This document shows positions 49,557 through 61,071 of a stretch of DNA of 64,000 nt, one piece after another. The position numbers were made by a program, and so were the translations under genes. Each line of letters opens with the position of its first letter. Positions within the stretch are counted from its first letter, which is position 1. The notes below the pieces were generated by a model that was given only the letters and a program-made list of their open reading frames with translations, was not told the DNA's origin and ran no database searches. This DNA is from Cytospora piceicola (lineage: Eukaryota; Ascomycota; Sordariomycetes; Diaporthales; Cytosporaceae): NCBI GenBank assembly GCA_023375675.1, contig JALQBC010000009.1, positions 806,001-870,000 of the forward strand. The letters run 5' to 3'.

Positions 49557-51033
49557 GAACATCTACAGGGAAGATCATAGGATGAGTACTCTACTGGCCA
49601 GCATGTAGAGAAGTCTCTAACATCGGCCGGTCATCTTACCATCCATGCCAACATGGACCGCCTGATGGTTGATCAGTTGTCACGGTTGAACTTGAACAAG
49701 CAAGTCAACTATTACAATGGTTGCCATCCTGCATTCGTTGTGCGACCCCGAGCAAGGCATGGTCAGCAGGTTGACAAGTGAGCGTTGCATTTTGGATAAG
49801 GATCACCATATTGTACTTGATTACTGCAGCTTTACGAAGAAATGAATAATGACTTGATGACCTGATAGACTCTATAAGCATGCAATGTAAACAGCACGTT
49901 TGCTCAACGCTCATACCGATACATGAATCACACTGTTTTAAGTCGAGGAACAGATCACATACACTCGTAGAGTACCATATCACTCATGCGAGGTCAGAAG
50001 TCGCTTTCTCGCTCTGAGACATCCCTAATTCAATGTTGAATACATGGCTCAACATTAGGTCCGTCAGTTTTGACAATAATATTCACACAATCAGAGTGGC
50101 GATTTGAGCATTCTAGAAGCCGGATGGACCTTACAAGTTACTTCGGGACTCGGAAGCATGCCCATGGCAGGACCTACCGCGATTGGAATCGGCGGGAGTC
50201 ATAAGCATAAGGTAATTTGTCATCTGAGGTTCACCTGTAAGCAACACGCGGTTAAGAGATGCATGTGCAGCTTGAAAGACGATGCGGATTGGAATGTCTC
50301 TCTGGTGTTCGATTTGGAACCAACCATCTCCTTCAAGGCCTCTCTTATGTAAGAGGAATGTGTGAGATAGAGTCACTAGGCGAAGGACAACATGGCAGTA
50401 CTGTTGAGAAATTGTCTACTGTTGACTGATCAAACGACCGCATCGCCCAAAACTTGCATGTATATCCCAAGGAACCTAAAGACAACAAACCACCGAACAG
50501 ACAGTATTTCGAAATCATTGATAAGAACAACCCAACTTGGAGGGATAACATTATATAGCAGACCTGCATATAATATTATTGTAGTCTTACTGTGGAGCCG
50601 GAAGAAGGTACATTATCATTATACACTGATCGCAACAATAACAAGGATAGTAACGGTAGCACTCTTGTCTGGGTATAAGGGACCCATCTTAACTGGTTGG
50701 AAATCGTCACCTTTGCGTGTGTTATCACTTTATATGCGTGGATGATTTCCTTGACGTCGAATGGTGATCAGTTTGATATTGGAGAATTGTTTCTACGTCA
50801 TCTTGACGACTAAATTGGAACCACTGCTGGAAGACTTGCTTCGCATAAATATCCGTGGATCTGACCAACAACAGGATGGGTTGAAGCATGTCTGATATCT
50901 CACTGTCTACACATGCACTTCCTTCCCTTGCAAATTACCTCTCTACACTCAAACCACCGACCGGATATTGAGCAGACGACACCAATTCATTGATCAAATT
51001 TCGACTTCACATCACACCGCAAAATAAAACACA
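49557..51033. other. Intergenic, about 1.5 kb
   Basis: The region lies between the large F-box gene and the DJ-1 gene, both on the plus strand, and should contain the DJ-1 promoter on the right. All open frames are below 120 codons and not protein-like. No RNA gene or repeat was recognised. Confidence 0.55.
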
Positions 51034-51786
51034 ATGGCTGGAAAGAAGGTTCTCATCATCCTGTCAGACGCAAACTCCTTCCCGCTACACAACACCGGCG
51101 CGTCTGGTGACACAATACAGCAACCATCCGGCTTCTTCCTGATGGAGCTCGCCAAGCCCCTGCAGAAGGTCCTCGACGCCGGCTACGAGGTGACCTTTTC
51201 GTCCCCCCTCGGCAAGGAGCCCCAGCCGGACCCCAACAGCGAGACGCTCCTGGCCTTTGCCGGCAACTACCTCGAGCGGAGGCGGGAGAGGGAGCTCGTC
51301 GAGCGCATGAGGCGCGACAACGGGCTCGCCCGCCCCAGGCGCTTCGCGGACATCTCGGACGCGGAGCTCGCGGGCTTCTCGGGCGTCTTCATCCCCGGCG
51401 GGCACGCGCCGCTGGCGGACCTTGGCGACGACCCGGAGCTGGGCCGCATCCTGAGGCACTTCCATGCCGCGGGCAAGCCCACCGCCGCGATATGCCACGG
51501 CCCGTATGGCTTCCTGTCTACCCGGTGTGTGGGAGATAAAACCTTTGTGTACAAGGGCTACAAGATCACGAGCTGGTCTGACGCGGAGGAGAAGGTGATG
51601 GAGACGGTGATGAGGGGTGAGATAGACAAGGTGGAGGGTACTTTAAGGGAAGCTGGTGCGGTTATGCAATCTGGCTTGGGCGAAATGTCTGGTGCTATCT
51701 CTGTTGACCGTGAGGTTGTATCTGGCGGTAACCCTCTGGCAGCGAATGCACTAGGCGATAAATTCTTGGAAATGATGAAGGCTTAG
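51034..51786 (+). CDS. DJ-1/PfpI (Hsp31-like) family protein
   Basis: This is a single-exon 250-residue protein. The flavodoxin-like start KKVLIILSDA and the nucleophile elbow AICHGP (Cys154, His155) are typical, and Glu38 in FFLMELAKP matches the acid that pairs with the Cys. A substrate-cap insertion of roughly 40 residues (about 75-115) and the GGHAPLADL loop (122-130) place it with the Hsp31 group. The known activity there is glutathione-independent glyoxalase (methylglyoxal to lactate) and protein deglycase or chaperone function under stress. No targeting signal is seen, so it is probably cytosolic. It is convergent with the cupin gene, 79 bp away. GC content rises strongly in its centre. 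Confidence 0.9.
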   Translation: MAGKKVLIILSDANSFPLHNTGASGDTIQQPSGFFLMELAKPLQKVLDAGYEVTFSSPLGKEPQPDPNSETLLAFAGNYLERRRERELVERMRRDNGLARPRRFADISDAELAGFSGVFIPGGHAPLADLGDDPELGRILRHFHAAGKPTAAICHGPYGFLSTRCVGDKTFVYKGYKITSWSDAEEKVMETVMRGEIDKVEGTLREAGAVMQSGLGEMSGAISVDREVVSGGNPLAANALGDKFLEMMKA

Positions 51787-51865
51787 ACTAAGAGAGCCAC
51801 ATATAGTTGGTGGTTTAATCAGAGATATCTTACCCAGCCGCTCTCAAGGTTGACCCAAGGCTCAC

Positions 51866-52587
51866 CTACTCGTCGTTCCCGGACGCGGCCATGTTCACGA
51901 CTCCAGCCTCCTTGAACCTCTCCTCCCCAATGAACAGCGGCTTAGCATCCTGCAGGCTGAAGATCATCCGCGCCCAGTCTGTCTCGCTGGGGTTGCGCCA
52001 CGCATGCATCGTGGCTCTCTGGATCATCACATCGCCCCGGTGCATCACGTGTTCCTCCCCGCTGTCAAGCACCGCGATCACTGATCCCTCCGTGACGATT
52101 CCATAGTCTAGGCTTTGGGTACGATGCATCATGCAAGTATACCTGAGAAGGAGCACAGAAGAAGATCAGCTGAGTGAGGAATGATAAGATGGGAAGCAAC
52201 ATTGAAAGGTTTACTTGCCCTGGCGCAAACTCAACATAACGCAGGACAGTGCCGCCCTTCAGAGCCAGGCCGGTGGCTTGCGGCTCCCGGGACTGGTGCA
52301 GTTTGATATCGGCCTCGTCGTTGAGGTCAGGCGGGAATTGTGTCGTATAGAGGACGGACATCACCAGCTGGTCGTCGTCGTAGCGGGCCCACTACGGCAG
52401 GAAGGCCGTGTCAGTGTTTGGTAGATAACCATGCGAAGAGGAAGTTGAGCTAGATAGTGAGTACCTTGACAGGATCCGTGGACTTCACGACGGCTTTACC
52501 CTCTTGGTTGTGAGTTGTGACGTGGACCTTCGCCCCCGGGTTGGAAGAGATTTGGTTCTCAGTAGGTGGGCGATCGACGGAGGCCAT
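51866..52587 (-). CDS. Cupin-domain protein
   Basis: Three exons (52587-52465, 52391-52219, 52142-51866) give 190 residues. Intron 1 is 73 bp with a GTACTC donor, CTGAC and GTAG. Intron 2 (76 bp) only keeps the frame if spliced from a GC donor, AGG/GCAAGT, to CTCAG. The join then reads FAPGYTCMMHRTQSLDYG, the expected cupin lead-in. The cupin barrel motifs are MMHRTQSLDYGIVTEG, then GDVMIQRATMHAWRN. The His residues fit a metal-binding single-domain cupin, though the first motif has only one His. Family members act as dioxygenases, isomerases or binding proteins, and the reaction is not predictable. It is divergent from the PhyH gene and convergent with DJ-1. Confidence 0.88.
52143..52218 (-). 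other. GC-AG intron in the cupin gene
   Basis: The exon-intron junction reads AGG/GCAAGT and the 3' end TTCTCAG. The nearby GT (GTAAAC, four bases in) would join in the wrong frame with the only usable acceptor. The GC donor closes the frame and yields the expected protein sequence. Confidence 0.75.
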
Positions 52588-53213
52588 GACGGTTGATGGA
52601 TTGGATGACCGTTTGATGTTGGCTTCTGGATTTTAACCGCTGAATCATGAAACAGTGAAATATATTCGACGGGGTCTCAATGTACACGCATTCGTCGAGA
52701 GGCGCGGGATGATATTTGAGGGGGGAAGTACTCGACTGGACAGGAAGTACGTATAAGCTGTTGGGTTAGAATTGTTTTGAGGGTCAGGTAGGTAGGTAAA
52801 CACCATGTATCGTGTTTACCTATGTAATTGGCCTATTGGCCACTGTTTGAGATCGGGTCCCGAAGACCACTCCTTTTTGCGAGTAAGATGAGGGGCTGTT
52901 GGTCGTTGACACCCACGAGCACTGAGACAGCGAACAGCCACCTCGACGGCAAATTATCCGGGCTTACGACGCCCAGAGAAGACCATAACAAAAAGCAAAA
53001 GATTGGGGAAGCCCCGCGAAGGGTCATAATTGTGTTGCGATTATCTTTCTCCAAAACTCTATTTGGCAGAAATGGAGTATCCGTGTAAGTCCCCGGGCCG
53101 GAGCCACTCACCCCACTCGGGAGGCTTCGGCGTGATATCACTGAAGCAGTGAAGATGGGAAGAGATTCTCTCCCAGGCTCCTCCGCAAAATCAAACTTAT
53201 ATGATACAAAAAC
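52588..53213. promoter_or_regulatory. Shared divergent promoter region, cupin / PhyH
   Basis: This 626-bp region lies between the start codons of two outward-facing genes. A 142-codon minus-strand frame here runs into the PhyH gene and is not credible. No specific binding site is claimed. Confidence 0.55.
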
Positions 53214-54092
53214 ATGCCGAAACCCATCAACTCCGAGGTCGAGCTCATCGAGCTGACCCAAGAGGAGCTACAGACCAAGAAGATTGGGTCACACAACCTC
53301 CAGGCCGCGGTCGAGGCACTCCACCGAGACGGCCTCGTGGTACTCAAGAATGCCGTCGAAGTCGATCACTTGGACACGCTCAACGCAAGAATGGTCCCGG
53401 AAGCGAAGGAGCTCTATAGCAAGCCCAGCACACACCGCAACTTTGGGCAGAATACGGGAAATATCCAACAAGAGCCCGTCCTCGAGGACGGCTACATCTT
53501 CCAAGACATCATCGCGAACCCCTGGGCTACGGATGTAATCCAATGCATGCTCGGGCCCCGTCCGACTCTGCGCTTCTACAGCGCCAACACGGCCTTCAAA
53601 GCAACGGACAGGCAACCACCACATATTGATGTCGACTTCAATTTTCCCCTGATCCCGTTCGGATACTGCATCAACATCAACCTGGTGGATGTGACTCCCG
53701 AGAACGGCTCAACGGAAGTCTGGCTGGGAACCCACACTGACACCAACGTCAGCGTGCTTGACACAGAGGCCTACCAGATCCGGCCCAGCCTCCAGAGCCG
53801 ACGGAAACAAACGCGCCCCCCAATCCAGCCAAGCCTACCCAAGGGCTCCCTGATAATCCGTGATTTCAGACTCTGGCATGCTGGGATGCCTAACATCACC
53901 GATGACCCCAGGGTGATGCTGGTGACAGTTCAGTTTCCGTCTTGGTACAGGAGTGAGTTGAAGCTGAAGTTACCGAGTAGTGTGAAGGGAAAGATCGAGT
54001 GGGGAGAGCTGGTGCCGTGCGTTGAATGGATGGATGACGGTTACGATTATCTTCAAGGAGCTCACGACCACGACTTCTCGCTACTCCCATAG
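53214..54092 (+). CDS. Phytanoyl-CoA dioxygenase (PhyH) family Fe(II)/2-oxoglutarate oxygenase
   Basis: This is a single-exon 292-residue protein of normal family length. The jelly-roll iron site is visible: HxD in PPHIDVDF (His137, Asp139), distal His222 in RLWHAGMPN and the 2-oxoglutarate-binding Arg233 in DDPRVML. The N-terminal AVEALHRDGLVVLKNAV is the usual lead-in. The family hydroxylates or oxidises small molecules, from phytanoyl-CoA to fungal secondary metabolites. The substrate cannot be told from sequence alone. No peroxisomal tripeptide is present at the C-terminus (SLLP), which argues against the classical peroxisomal enzyme. It shares a promoter region with the cupin gene, so the two may be co-regulated. 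Confidence 0.9.
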   Translation: MPKPINSEVELIELTQEELQTKKIGSHNLQAAVEALHRDGLVVLKNAVEVDHLDTLNARMVPEAKELYSKPSTHRNFGQNTGNIQQEPVLEDGYIFQDIIANPWATDVIQCMLGPRPTLRFYSANTAFKATDRQPPHIDVDFNFPLIPFGYCININLVDVTPENGSTEVWLGTHTDTNVSVLDTEAYQIRPSLQSRRKQTRPPIQPSLPKGSLIIRDFRLWHAGMPNITDDPRVMLVTVQFPSWYRSELKLKLPSSVKGKIEWGELVPCVEWMDDGYDYLQGAHDHDFSLLP

Positions 54093-54280
54093 GATGCCAA
54101 GGGGGATTTTCATAAACCCCAGGACGAGTATACAACTCGAAATACCAATCTTGTGTCACACTAGTTGCTAGGTTGGTATCTACCTAGGTAGTTCAAGCCC
54201 GATGAAAGTGTCCCTGCATTCCTGCAAGTGACCGTCAAGTGATACTCATAGGACAACATAGGTATGTATCAGTCGACAAG

Positions 54281-55735
54281 TTACTCGAAATTATGCTCAC
54301 CAAGCTCCAAAATGAAGGCTAATGCCAGTTTAGCAAACTCAATCATATAGTCAAAGTCGATGTTGTTCTCGATGGTGTCGTCTGGGGTGTGAGTGAAGGG
54401 ATTGCTGTTAGGATGATACGGGCTCCCCTTGATATATGCTGACTCTCCAATCATGGCCGAGCTATAATTATACTTATGGGCACTGGCGTGGTCAGAGCAG
54501 GGGTAACCACAATTTATGTTCCCGGCGCTCGCTGTCGTGTACTATATGAGAAGTGTGATTAGCCCATCCACCCTTCAACGTCAACTAATAGCGTGAGAAC
54601 GGGACAGAAGAGCACCCAGTGGCGACCCCCGGAGCAGAGAGACGGAGATTGTGAAGGAAAGGTAATGAGAATAGCATGAAGACAAGTCGTTACACACAGT
54701 TTTAACGAGCGTCCTCACAAAAGCCGTCAGGTTTTTATCGACATGCTCATCCTGTTGCACCCCGATCTTGTCGAACCCTCCACTCGGGTAACCGACCATG
54801 TCCAGGTTGAGCATGGCTCTGAGAGGGAGGGAATTGTCTCTCATGCGCGAGAACACCACGTCAGAGCCCAGGAGGCCAACTTCCTCGGCACCGTACCAGT
54901 GGAACTGTACAGCGTTCTGCAGAGGGCCCACTGACTCGATATGTGAGAGGAATTGCCTGAAGACTTCGAGAAGGACGACGCTGCCTGAGCCATTGTCATC
55001 GGCTCCAGGGGCGATCCATTCGCTGCCTGAGACGTTCTTTAGCTTGTTTTGGAAGGAGTCCATGTGGGCGCCGACAGAAACAGCATTTTTTGAAAGACCA
55101 GGTATCTTGATGACGACGTTGTTCTGTGGCGTTTGACTGCCGATGTACTCAGCACGGATAGGCGATTCAAGTTGGAACGCAATCCAATTAGAAGCTCTGG
55201 GGCCAAACTCGGAGTAGCAGTAGCGGTTTGCGAATAGCTTTGGGTCCGTGAACTCACGGAGATCCATCTCCATGCGAGTTTTGTTCAGTTGCGGGAAGAG
55301 CTTTTCCAGGATCTTGTTCTACATGTTGTAGGTTAGTAGCTTTTCAAGATTCTAAATGCATTCCTGGGGCGCAAACAGAAGCTCTTTGAGAAAAGATCCA
55401 GGGGAGTCTAGACAGTAACAACCCAGAAGGAACAATCTAAGAGGCCGCAAGAAGGAAAGTCCATAGAGAAGACCCTTCTAAGTCTCTCAACAAGATCCCT
55501 TGCGAGTCCACACACTCGAGCCAAACAGGACTAATATGGAAATAGAGCCCCTTACCTGGGTCGTAGAATTCGGGAATATGGCTGGGTGATCCATATGGAA
55601 TGCTTCATAAGGTGTGTGTTCACTGTTGCCCTGAGCCTGGAGTGATGGGCAAAACTCTGGACCGAGCTGAGGGAGACATGGAGGCACCAGAGCGCTGGCT
55701 AAGCCGGTGTAGGAGAGAAGAGAGAACACACGCAT
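54281..55735 (-). CDS. Secreted M28 zinc aminopeptidase
   Basis: Three exons (55735-55556, 55318-54698, 54541-54281) give 353 residues. Intron 1 (237 bp) is GTAAGG to TGTAG with CTAAC. Intron 2 (156 bp) uses a weak GTGTGT donor and an ATATAG acceptor, chosen because it restores the frame. MRVFSLLSYTGLASALV is a signal peptide. The M28 zinc ligands are all seen: His145 (GAHMDS), Asp167 (GADDNGSG), Glu205/206 (GAEEVGLLGS), Asp233 (NLDMVGYP) and His285 (CSDHAS), with a likely Cys278-Cys282 disulphide. This matches fungal leucine aminopeptidase-type enzymes, which remove N-terminal residues outside the cell or in the vacuole. The propeptide is shorter than in LAP1. Its 3' end is 188 bp from that of PhyH. 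Confidence 0.9.
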
Positions 55736-56515
55736 CTTTCGAGGCTGGTTATTGTGGCTGGAGGATAGACGAAACGAGCCAGTACAGTAATGCTTCTCCG
55801 GAGTCTAGAGAAAGTAAAGTGCTGAAATTATATGTTACTATTGATGATTCGTGTTGTGAGAGAATCATTCTTAATACCTAGTGAGTAGCAAGCACACTGG
55901 AAGTTTTGTTTCAACGGGAAAAGAAGAAGAGAGAGAAAAAGGGCAAGTAAACAAACCGGTTGCTCCTTCCCTTACTGCAACAGCCAAATCTACCTAGGTA
56001 CCCTAGGGTACCTAGGTAGTTCATGTTCACTCTTGCTCGATGTCAGTGTGATCTACCTAGGTACTTACAAAATACTTACGTAGTACATACCACGGGTGAC
56101 ATTGAACGATCCTTGCTATTCCTGTGGTGCGCCGCGATGGGCTCCGTCGCAGTTAACATGGAATTTACTTTCAGATTAATTCGCTTTCTATCGTTTTTTC
56201 TCTTCAATATTTTGAATAGTCGTACATGTCTCACTCGAGATGCAGGCTGCAGCGATCATGAACAGGCGTTCGGGAAGCGTTGAGCCATCTCACATAGGCT
56301 GATTACCGATCGCCTCCTTGAGATGTCGATAGCGCTCATGGAGGGCAACGGGCTGACTGATTATCGAGCCAGGAGGATTCTTGATTGGCTTTCAATGTAT
56401 ACCGCAAACATGGGCATGGGAGCAAGCAGACTGGACCAATCAAACACGTCTGACATGTAATAACCTGTAAAAATCTGTGCTCCGTCCGAATTGCCGTCCT
56501 GATCTACCTCTTCCT
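55736..56515. other. Intergenic with palindromes
   Basis: About 780 bp upstream of the aminopeptidase gene and downstream of ALG9. It holds three TACCTAGGTA copies, two of them inside a perfect 30-bp palindrome. An 86-codon plus-strand frame is not protein-like. Confidence 0.55.
55990..56019. repeat. Perfect 30-bp palindrome built from TACCTAGGTA
   Basis: Positions 55990-56019 equal their own reverse complement exactly. The two arms each contain TACCTAGGTA (55991 and 56009) around a central CCCTAGGG. A third copy lies at 56054. Confidence 0.95.
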
Positions 56516-58549
56516 TTAATGCGAGGGTTTTTCGACCGGCGCTCTCTGTTGAAGCAAGCAGTGCTGTCCCCACTTGCGCTGGTACTTTTCTGGGATCCAA
56601 GTCAACCAGTTAGGGACCCATATCATCCTCGGAATGAGACCAGTGTTCGCCGCATCCAAGAATGGAATACACTTGACTATCTCCCAGTGCTTTGTGTCGG
56701 CGACGTAGTCGGGTTCGGCGGGAGGCAGAGTGAGCCCCTTCTCCGCGTTCATCGGATACTGAGTGTCCACGAGGAAGTTGCACTGCTGTAAATCGGTGTA
56801 CTTGCTCAGGTCCTCTTCATTCCGGTCGTTCATGTTGTCGGGAATCACATAAGTGCCAGTGTAGCCGCCGAATAGAGAGCTTTTCTGGAACTCCCCGGGC
56901 AGAAGGCCTCGAAACTCGGAACGTACGAATTTGGCCTCCATACCTCGCGGAAGGAAGTATGTTGTGGGGAAACGGTACCAATCTTTTCCGAAGCAAACAA
57001 AGTCGCCGGGCTTTCCGGCTATGCCGACTTCTCCGCTGCGAACACCAGCACCAAGAGGTTCATACAGAGACAGAGGTGCGCCATATGCTGTGTAGACTCC
57101 GACGACCCTGAAAACGTATAGAGATACGACGAGCAAGAACGGGAATACCACTGTGGCAAAGAGCCTGACTTGGGCGGGTATCTTCCCAAGGACCGTGTTT
57201 CTGCTCACGTGCCCAACAGCCGTGAGGATAATATGAGCGGATACGGCCGCGTTAAGTGCCAGAAACGGGTAGGAGGGGTACATGAAGCGCTCCTCCTTGT
57301 GGGGTTGAAGCGTGAAGATGGTGAACCAGAGGTAGAATGGCGACAGGAAAACGATGGCTCGCATACCCGAGGCAGAGGCACGTCCGGATGGAGCGATGAT
57401 CTTTTGCAGGATGAAGAGCGGGAGTGCTAGCAAAGCCAGCACAAACCACAGATTGAAGTTCAGCGCCAGGTTCTTGAAGTAGAATGTCCAGGGCTCAGTG
57501 CCGTAAAGATCTGGCCCACCGGTTTGGGAGAAGATATTGTACTTGACAATGTTCCACGATACGACGATGCCCCAAACCCTGTAGAAGAGGGAGTTGACGA
57601 AGGTGTCGACGCCCTGAGAGTATTAGCGAGATATTATATTTGGTCACAAGGATAAAATACTTACAAGGATGCAGACCGCAGCCCCCACACCTAAGGCCAC
57701 ACGTTTTACCACAACAGTGACTCGTTGGGCGTCACCCAGGGCCCTTACCGCGAGCAAGGCTTCCTCGAGCAAGAATGGAGCACATAGAGCCATGGAAAAT
57801 GGCCAGCCGATGATGCCACCGGCAGCGAACCAAGCTATTCCCTGGGCAGTCCTGGTGCCTCCTATCCAGTTCATGAAAGATGCAGTACCCAGCATGGCTG
57901 TGTACATGGCAAAGCTTGTAGGGAGATAGGCAGTGCTTGCTTGGAAGTTACCAGGACTGAGTACCAATGCAAGCATGAAGAGGACGCCGATGCGGGCATG
58001 GACTGTAAGGCTGATAACTCGGTACAGTAAAGTCTGGCAAATAGCGCAGGCGAAGGCGAGGACATAGCGAACGAAGTAGAACTCTCCCAGCTGTTGAAGC
58101 AAGGTCAGCCAGAATTTCTCATACTCCAAACAAAGGCAAAGAGACCTACCTTGCTGGGATGGGGAATCAAGCGCCTCAAACTGCCGATGATTGCATGGGG
58201 CAAGACATAGAACCAATCCCTGATGCCATAGTCGGGTGACCACTCCCAGGTCTGCAAGCCATAGCCATGAGACAGGTAATGAGTGGGCTCCCAGAAGTTG
58301 AATGTCTCATCGCAGTCCTGAATGGGGTTGAAAAGGGCCGAGAGAAGGTTGGCAGCCAGGAATAAATAGAATGCATAGATGGGTTCCAGTGCGAAACGAC
58401 TGGGAATTCTGGTGAGGTTGTCAGCTCTTTGCATCTGGCTCAACGTGGCGGCAGACGGCCGACAGCTTGCGTGTTTGGACTAACATCTTTTTAGCATGAG
58501 AGGCTTCCGGGTGTACGAATTCCCTCTGCTGTGCCACCTTGGGAGGCAT
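56516..58549 (-). CDS. ALG9: Alpha-1,2-mannosyltransferase ALG9 (GT22)
   Basis: Four exons (58549-58485, 58408-58150, 58090-57665, 57613-56516) give 615 residues, the usual family length. Introns are 76, 59, 51 and 51 bp class, with good GTAGGT and GTAAGT donors for the last two. Exon 1 (MPPKVAQQREFVHPEASHAKK) is inferred: its GTTAGT donor and CTGAC..CACCAG acceptor keep the frame. The alternative is an ATG at 58434. The GT22 motifs are DCDETFNFWEPTHYL (53-67) and HKEERFMYP (355-363), with many hydrophobic helices between. ALG9 adds two alpha-1,2-mannoses to the lumenal dolichol-linked N-glycan precursor in the ER. It is divergent from NAF1. Confidence 0.93.
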
Positions 58550-59052
58550 CTTGTCAAATCCAGAGAAGGCCGGGCTGAGATGTACCTGATGGCGAAGGAA
58601 TGTGAATGATGAATGAATTCATTCAAATATCTGAACTCGTTAGTACGTAGATACCTCCACAAGATACCCACCCAAACCCCTGCAGAACAACGTCACGACC
58701 TGTGCTTATCGCATCTATCGATAGCACTGATAAAGACCCTTGCAAAGAAAATTAACCAAACTTCAAGGTGATTTTCTTGTCTGCTCCTCCTACTTCCCAA
58801 TTACTAGTAGGACTGTGCAGTATACTTCTTGCAATATAACCATTCTGGTCTTGGATCTCGTCTGGGAACCTGAATCTTTGTTTTTATTGTGGAAACTCGT
58901 GCTATAGTCTCACTTCCCATCAAGAGATACCTAGGTATCTTTGGCGCTTGAGTACTACTATTATTGCCCCGGCCGACTCTAGAAGAGTCCCTCGAACGAA
59001 ATCCTACCAACCACCACTCCCATCCTTGGACCAAGGATCAGTACTACCTACC
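58550..59052. promoter_or_regulatory. Shared divergent promoter region, ALG9 / NAF1
   Basis: This 503-bp region lies between the two start codons. A 16-bp perfect palindrome (58925-58940) with TACCTAGGTA at its core sits about 115 bp before the NAF1 ATG. The NAF1 frame stays open upstream to 58948 but without an ATG. Confidence 0.55.
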
Positions 59053-59658
59053 ATGGAATCGGGCTTCTCAATCCCTGGTCTCGGCCAGCTGCCGCCAAAC
59101 GAATCAGCCCCAATCCCGAACGAATCAGCCCCCGAAAATTCCAGTGTAGCCGCCAGCACGGATGCGAGCAGAGATACTGAGATGACCGGTATTAACCCAA
59201 GCGAGCCCAACGTCGGCGAACAACATGCGACACAGGAGGGCGACTCTGAGTCCACTAAACTCACAGCAGGGGATGTCGTCGGAGTACAGGAGCATGCCAC
59301 CAGCACGGGTGAACTCTTGAGTAGCATGGACAAGCAATTGGGGGAGGATGTGAAAATGGACGACGGAACCAGCCTCGAGCAGATTGCCGCAAAAGATGAC
59401 GGCGCAGCGAAGATTGCACAAAATACACAGGAAACACGGGATGTGCAGATGGACGGCTTGACGGAGGCCCCCAAGGACCACCAGGTCACGGCTGAAGAGA
59501 AGTCCCCGCCGCCATCGCCGCGTGTCACTGGGGCTCTCGAAGCTGCGCTCGACAGCCTTCTTGGCCCTACTTCACAAGAGCCACCTGCTCAAACTGGAGA
59601 GCAGGTTGAACAAGAGGCACAAGGCGAGCCTGAAAAAGTCGCTCCGGCTGAACAAACT

Positions 59659-59690
<32 letters not shown>

Positions 59691-61035
59691 ATCTGTACCT
59701 GCATCTGCACCTGCCGAGGGAGAAGGCGAGGGAGAGGGCGATGTTCACCCCGAGTGGGAGGCTGATTCCTCACCCTACGAATCCTCAAGCTCCGACAGCT
59801 CTGATGATAGCTCCGACGACGACGATTCCGACGTGGACGAGTCGAAATTGCTTGGCGTTGAGGAGACTGTTCGACTTCTGATGGAGGCAGATGGTGGTAG
59901 CGACGATGACATGGATGGCGCAAGAGCTGCGAAACAGGCCGCGAGTGTGCGCACTAAGAATGAGCTCCCCGATGAGCCTGAGCCGAAGCCCGCCATCACC
60001 ATAGCACCAGAGGATACTATCGCACCTCTTGGCATTGTGCAACACGTTGTTGAGGGCACTCAGGTGGTTATCGAAGCGCTCCGAGATGGAAACTCGTCCA
60101 ATATCCTTGATCGTGGCACTGTCTTGTGTAAAGAGGATCGCAGCGTCCTGGGAGTCATCCATGATACCATTGCGACCGTTCACAGACCCATGTACATTCT
60201 CAAGTTCCGCTCTGACGAGGAGTCAAAGGAGGCTGCCCTAGAAAGAGGTTCGCAAGTTTGGTTCGCCAAGTCACAGGCAATCTTTGTGTTCCCTTCGCAG
60301 TTAAGGATGGAGAAGGGTTCCGATGCTAGTAATTTGCACGACGAGGAGGTTGCGCCGGATGAGGTGGAATACTCAGACGATGAGCAAGAGCAAGCGCACA
60401 AACGGGAGAAGAAGAACCGCAAGCGGGGCGGCAAGGGCAACAAATTCAGCAGGGGAGACGACAACAACGCGCGAGCTCCCTCTACAGCGGGCGACCCCAA
60501 CCTCAACTACGGTGAGGAGGAGGATGGCTCCTACAACAAGCTGCCCCGTCCAGCAAACTTTGGCATGGGCCTTCCGGCCCCACCGCCCCCGGGGGTGTCG
60601 GCTTACCCGACCGCAAACGGCGGCCGAGGAGGTGCCCGACGTGGAGATTCTCGTGGTCGAGGTGGTCGAGGTAGAGGATTCAACGGGCGTGGCCGGGGAG
60701 GTGCCCAGGGGTACAACAATACCAACAGCCACAGCCCTCACCCATTACCCCCACAACCTGCCCCGCCTCAAAATAGTCACCAACCGCCACCTCCCTTTGC
60801 CACGGGCCCGCCTGCGCCAGGTCAATGGCCTTTCCCAATGCCTCAGATGCCTCAATTTGGAGGAGTTCCAGCGGCGCATTCCAACCCACAAGCTCCTAGC
60901 TATCCAATGCCGAACTGGGGCGCAGCGTCATCTCAGCAAAACCCCTTCCCATTCCCTCCCATGCCCCCAGCGAACTGGGGCAATCCGCAACAACTACAGC
61001 AACAACAACGACCACCGCCGCAGCAACAGCAACAA

Positions 61036-61071
<36 letters not shown>

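Noticed and set aside
52833..53261. 142-codon minus-strand frame
   Set aside because: It covers the divergent cupin/PhyH promoter and runs into the PhyH coding start. It has no domain.
51034..54092. Secondary-metabolite gene cluster
   Set aside because: PhyH and cupin genes occur in such clusters, but there is no PKS, NRPS, terpene synthase, transporter or cluster regulator nearby.
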